Shown: positions 5,576 to 6,290 of the stretch, piece after piece
Layout: every line of letters starts with the position of its first letter
How positions within the stretch are numbered: the stretch's first letter is position 1
NCBI GenBank assembly: GCA_963645945.1
Contig: CAVIUA010000020.1
Coordinates: forward strand, 1-6,290
Direction: 5' to 3'
DNA length: 6,290 nt
DNA from: CAG-877 sp963645945
GTDB taxonomy: Bacteria; Bacillota_I; Bacilli_A; RF39; UBA660
Program-made: the position numbers and the translations under genes
The notes under the pieces: generated by a model
Seen by the model: the letters and a program-made list of their open reading frames with translations, nothing else
What the model was told of the DNA's origin: nothing
Databases searched by the model: none

Positions 5576-6290
5576 ATGGGAACAGGTATTATTTTTCCAA
5601 TTTGTGCTATTCCATTTTCCATTTTAATAAATGTTCTTTTTATCAAAAAGAAACATGTCAATAATTATGAAACAAAAATTTATAGGTTATTAATAATATT
5701 AAATTTAATGGGTCTAATATTGGAATTGTTATGTACTGTTGGATCTTTAATATATAATCAGTGTCCCATTATAGCCAATGCAATTTATAAAACATATTTA
5801 ATTTATTTAATTAGTTGGACTGGCTTATTTACATATTATGTATATAAAATTTCAATAAATAAAGAAGCTAAAAAAATATGTAAGTCATTAGCAAGCATGA
5901 TATCTATACTTATATGTATATTGGTATATATTTTACCTATTGAAGTAGTTATAGAAGATAACTTTCAAACAAGATATACAACTGGAGCAAGTGTTACTTT
6001 TACATATTTGATTTGTAGTGTTTTAGTTTGCTTTATAATCATAACATTATTTAGAAATGCAAAAAATCTATTGAATAAAAAATATTTACCAGTATTTATT
6101 TTATTAATATTAGGTACAGCAGCAATCGCTATTCAAAAAATGTTTCCGCAATTATTATTAATGACATATGTAGAAACATTAATATGTAGCATTATGTATT
6201 TTACAATTGAAAATCCTGATATGAAACTAGTTGAAGCTTTACAGAAAGCTAAAGATGATGCAGATAAGGCTAATCATGCTAAGACTGACT
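5576..6290 (+). CDS. Membrane sensor histidine kinase, N-terminal part (cut by window end)
   Basis: Open from the ATG at 5576 to the window end, 238 codons seen, with AGGAG (5560-5564) 11 bases upstream. The product starts MGTGIIFPICAIPFS and has about seven hydrophobic segments: 4-23, 37-60, 70-91, 104-122, 136-159, 170-188 and 192-211. IENPDMK (211-217) follows, then an alanine/lysine-rich helix ending KANHAKTD (231-238). In many Bacillota hybrid or orthodox histidine kinases this linker runs directly into FLxxMSHEIRTPL, the phospho-acceptor H-box, so the kinase domains should lie just outside the window. The HisKA/HATPase assignment therefore rests on the linker only; a GGDEF or other output domain is a less likely alternative. 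There is no extracellular sensor domain between the helices, so the stimulus is probably sensed within or near the membrane. Eight cysteines occur in the visible part, most in or near membrane helices. Only 35 bases without a hairpin separate it from the ANL gene, implying co-transcription. Confidence 0.8.
   Translation, partial: MGTGIIFPICAIPFSILINVLFIKKKHVNNYETKIYRLLIILNLMGLILELLCTVGSLIYNQCPIIANAIYKTYLIYLISWTGLFTYYVYKISINKEAKKICKSLASMISILICILVYILPIEVVIEDNFQTRYTTGASVTFTYLICSVLVCFIIITLFRNAKNLLNKKYLPVFILLILGTAAIAIQKMFPQLLLMTYVETLICSIMYFTIENPDMKLVEALQKAKDDADKANHAKTD

Noticed and set aside
5446..5661. 71-codon open frame on the minus strand
   Set aside because: It is antisense to the end of the ANL gene, the gap and the start of the kinase gene. 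Its Leu/Ile/Phe-rich product is what the complement of AT-rich coding DNA gives.

Overview
The window is AT-rich on both coding and non-coding stretches. It has strong Shine-Dalgarno sites of the AAGGAG / GGTGAT type, extended -10 promoters, ATG starts, TAA/TAG stops, and tryptophan encoded by TGG, so there is no sign of the mycoplasma code. This fits a low-GC Bacillota genome. The combination of a YugP-type metallopeptidase, a gut-Firmicutes-like acyl-CoA-ligase relative and a 7TM histidine kinase with an ENPD / coiled-coil linker suggests an uncultured gut Bacilli or Clostridia lineage; that placement is an inference.

Layout, all genes on the + strand. Bases 1-51 may be the last codons of an upstream gene, followed by an AT-rich intergenic stretch with an inverted repeat and an extended -10 promoter. 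Bases 148-2945 hold two flavoprotein genes of different families, joined by a one-base stop/start overlap (TAATG): a HI0933/BaiN/RdsA-type FAD oxidoreductase and a COG2509-type FAD-dependent dehydrogenase. A new promoter starts four bases after the second stop codon and leads, through a perfect 10-bp stem-loop at the predicted transcript 5' end, into a membrane zinc metallopeptidase (3028-3696). An intrinsic terminator overlaps the stop codon of that gene, and the next promoter begins two bases after its T-tract.

That promoter drives an adenylate-forming (ANL superfamily) acyl-CoA-ligase-like protein (3786-5540) and, after a 35-base gap without a visible terminator, the N-terminal membrane sensor part of a histidine kinase (5576 to the window end). 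The kinase gene runs off the window just where the phospho-acceptor histidine motif would be expected.

The first three genes look like ordinary conserved genes. The most interesting part is the last pair. The ANL protein keeps the P-loop and the A5 glutamate, but it departs from consensus in the A7 ribose-binding aspartate, the A8 hinge and the A10 catalytic loop, and it appears co-transcribed with a sensor kinase. No mobile element, CRISPR array, tRNA or rRNA was seen.
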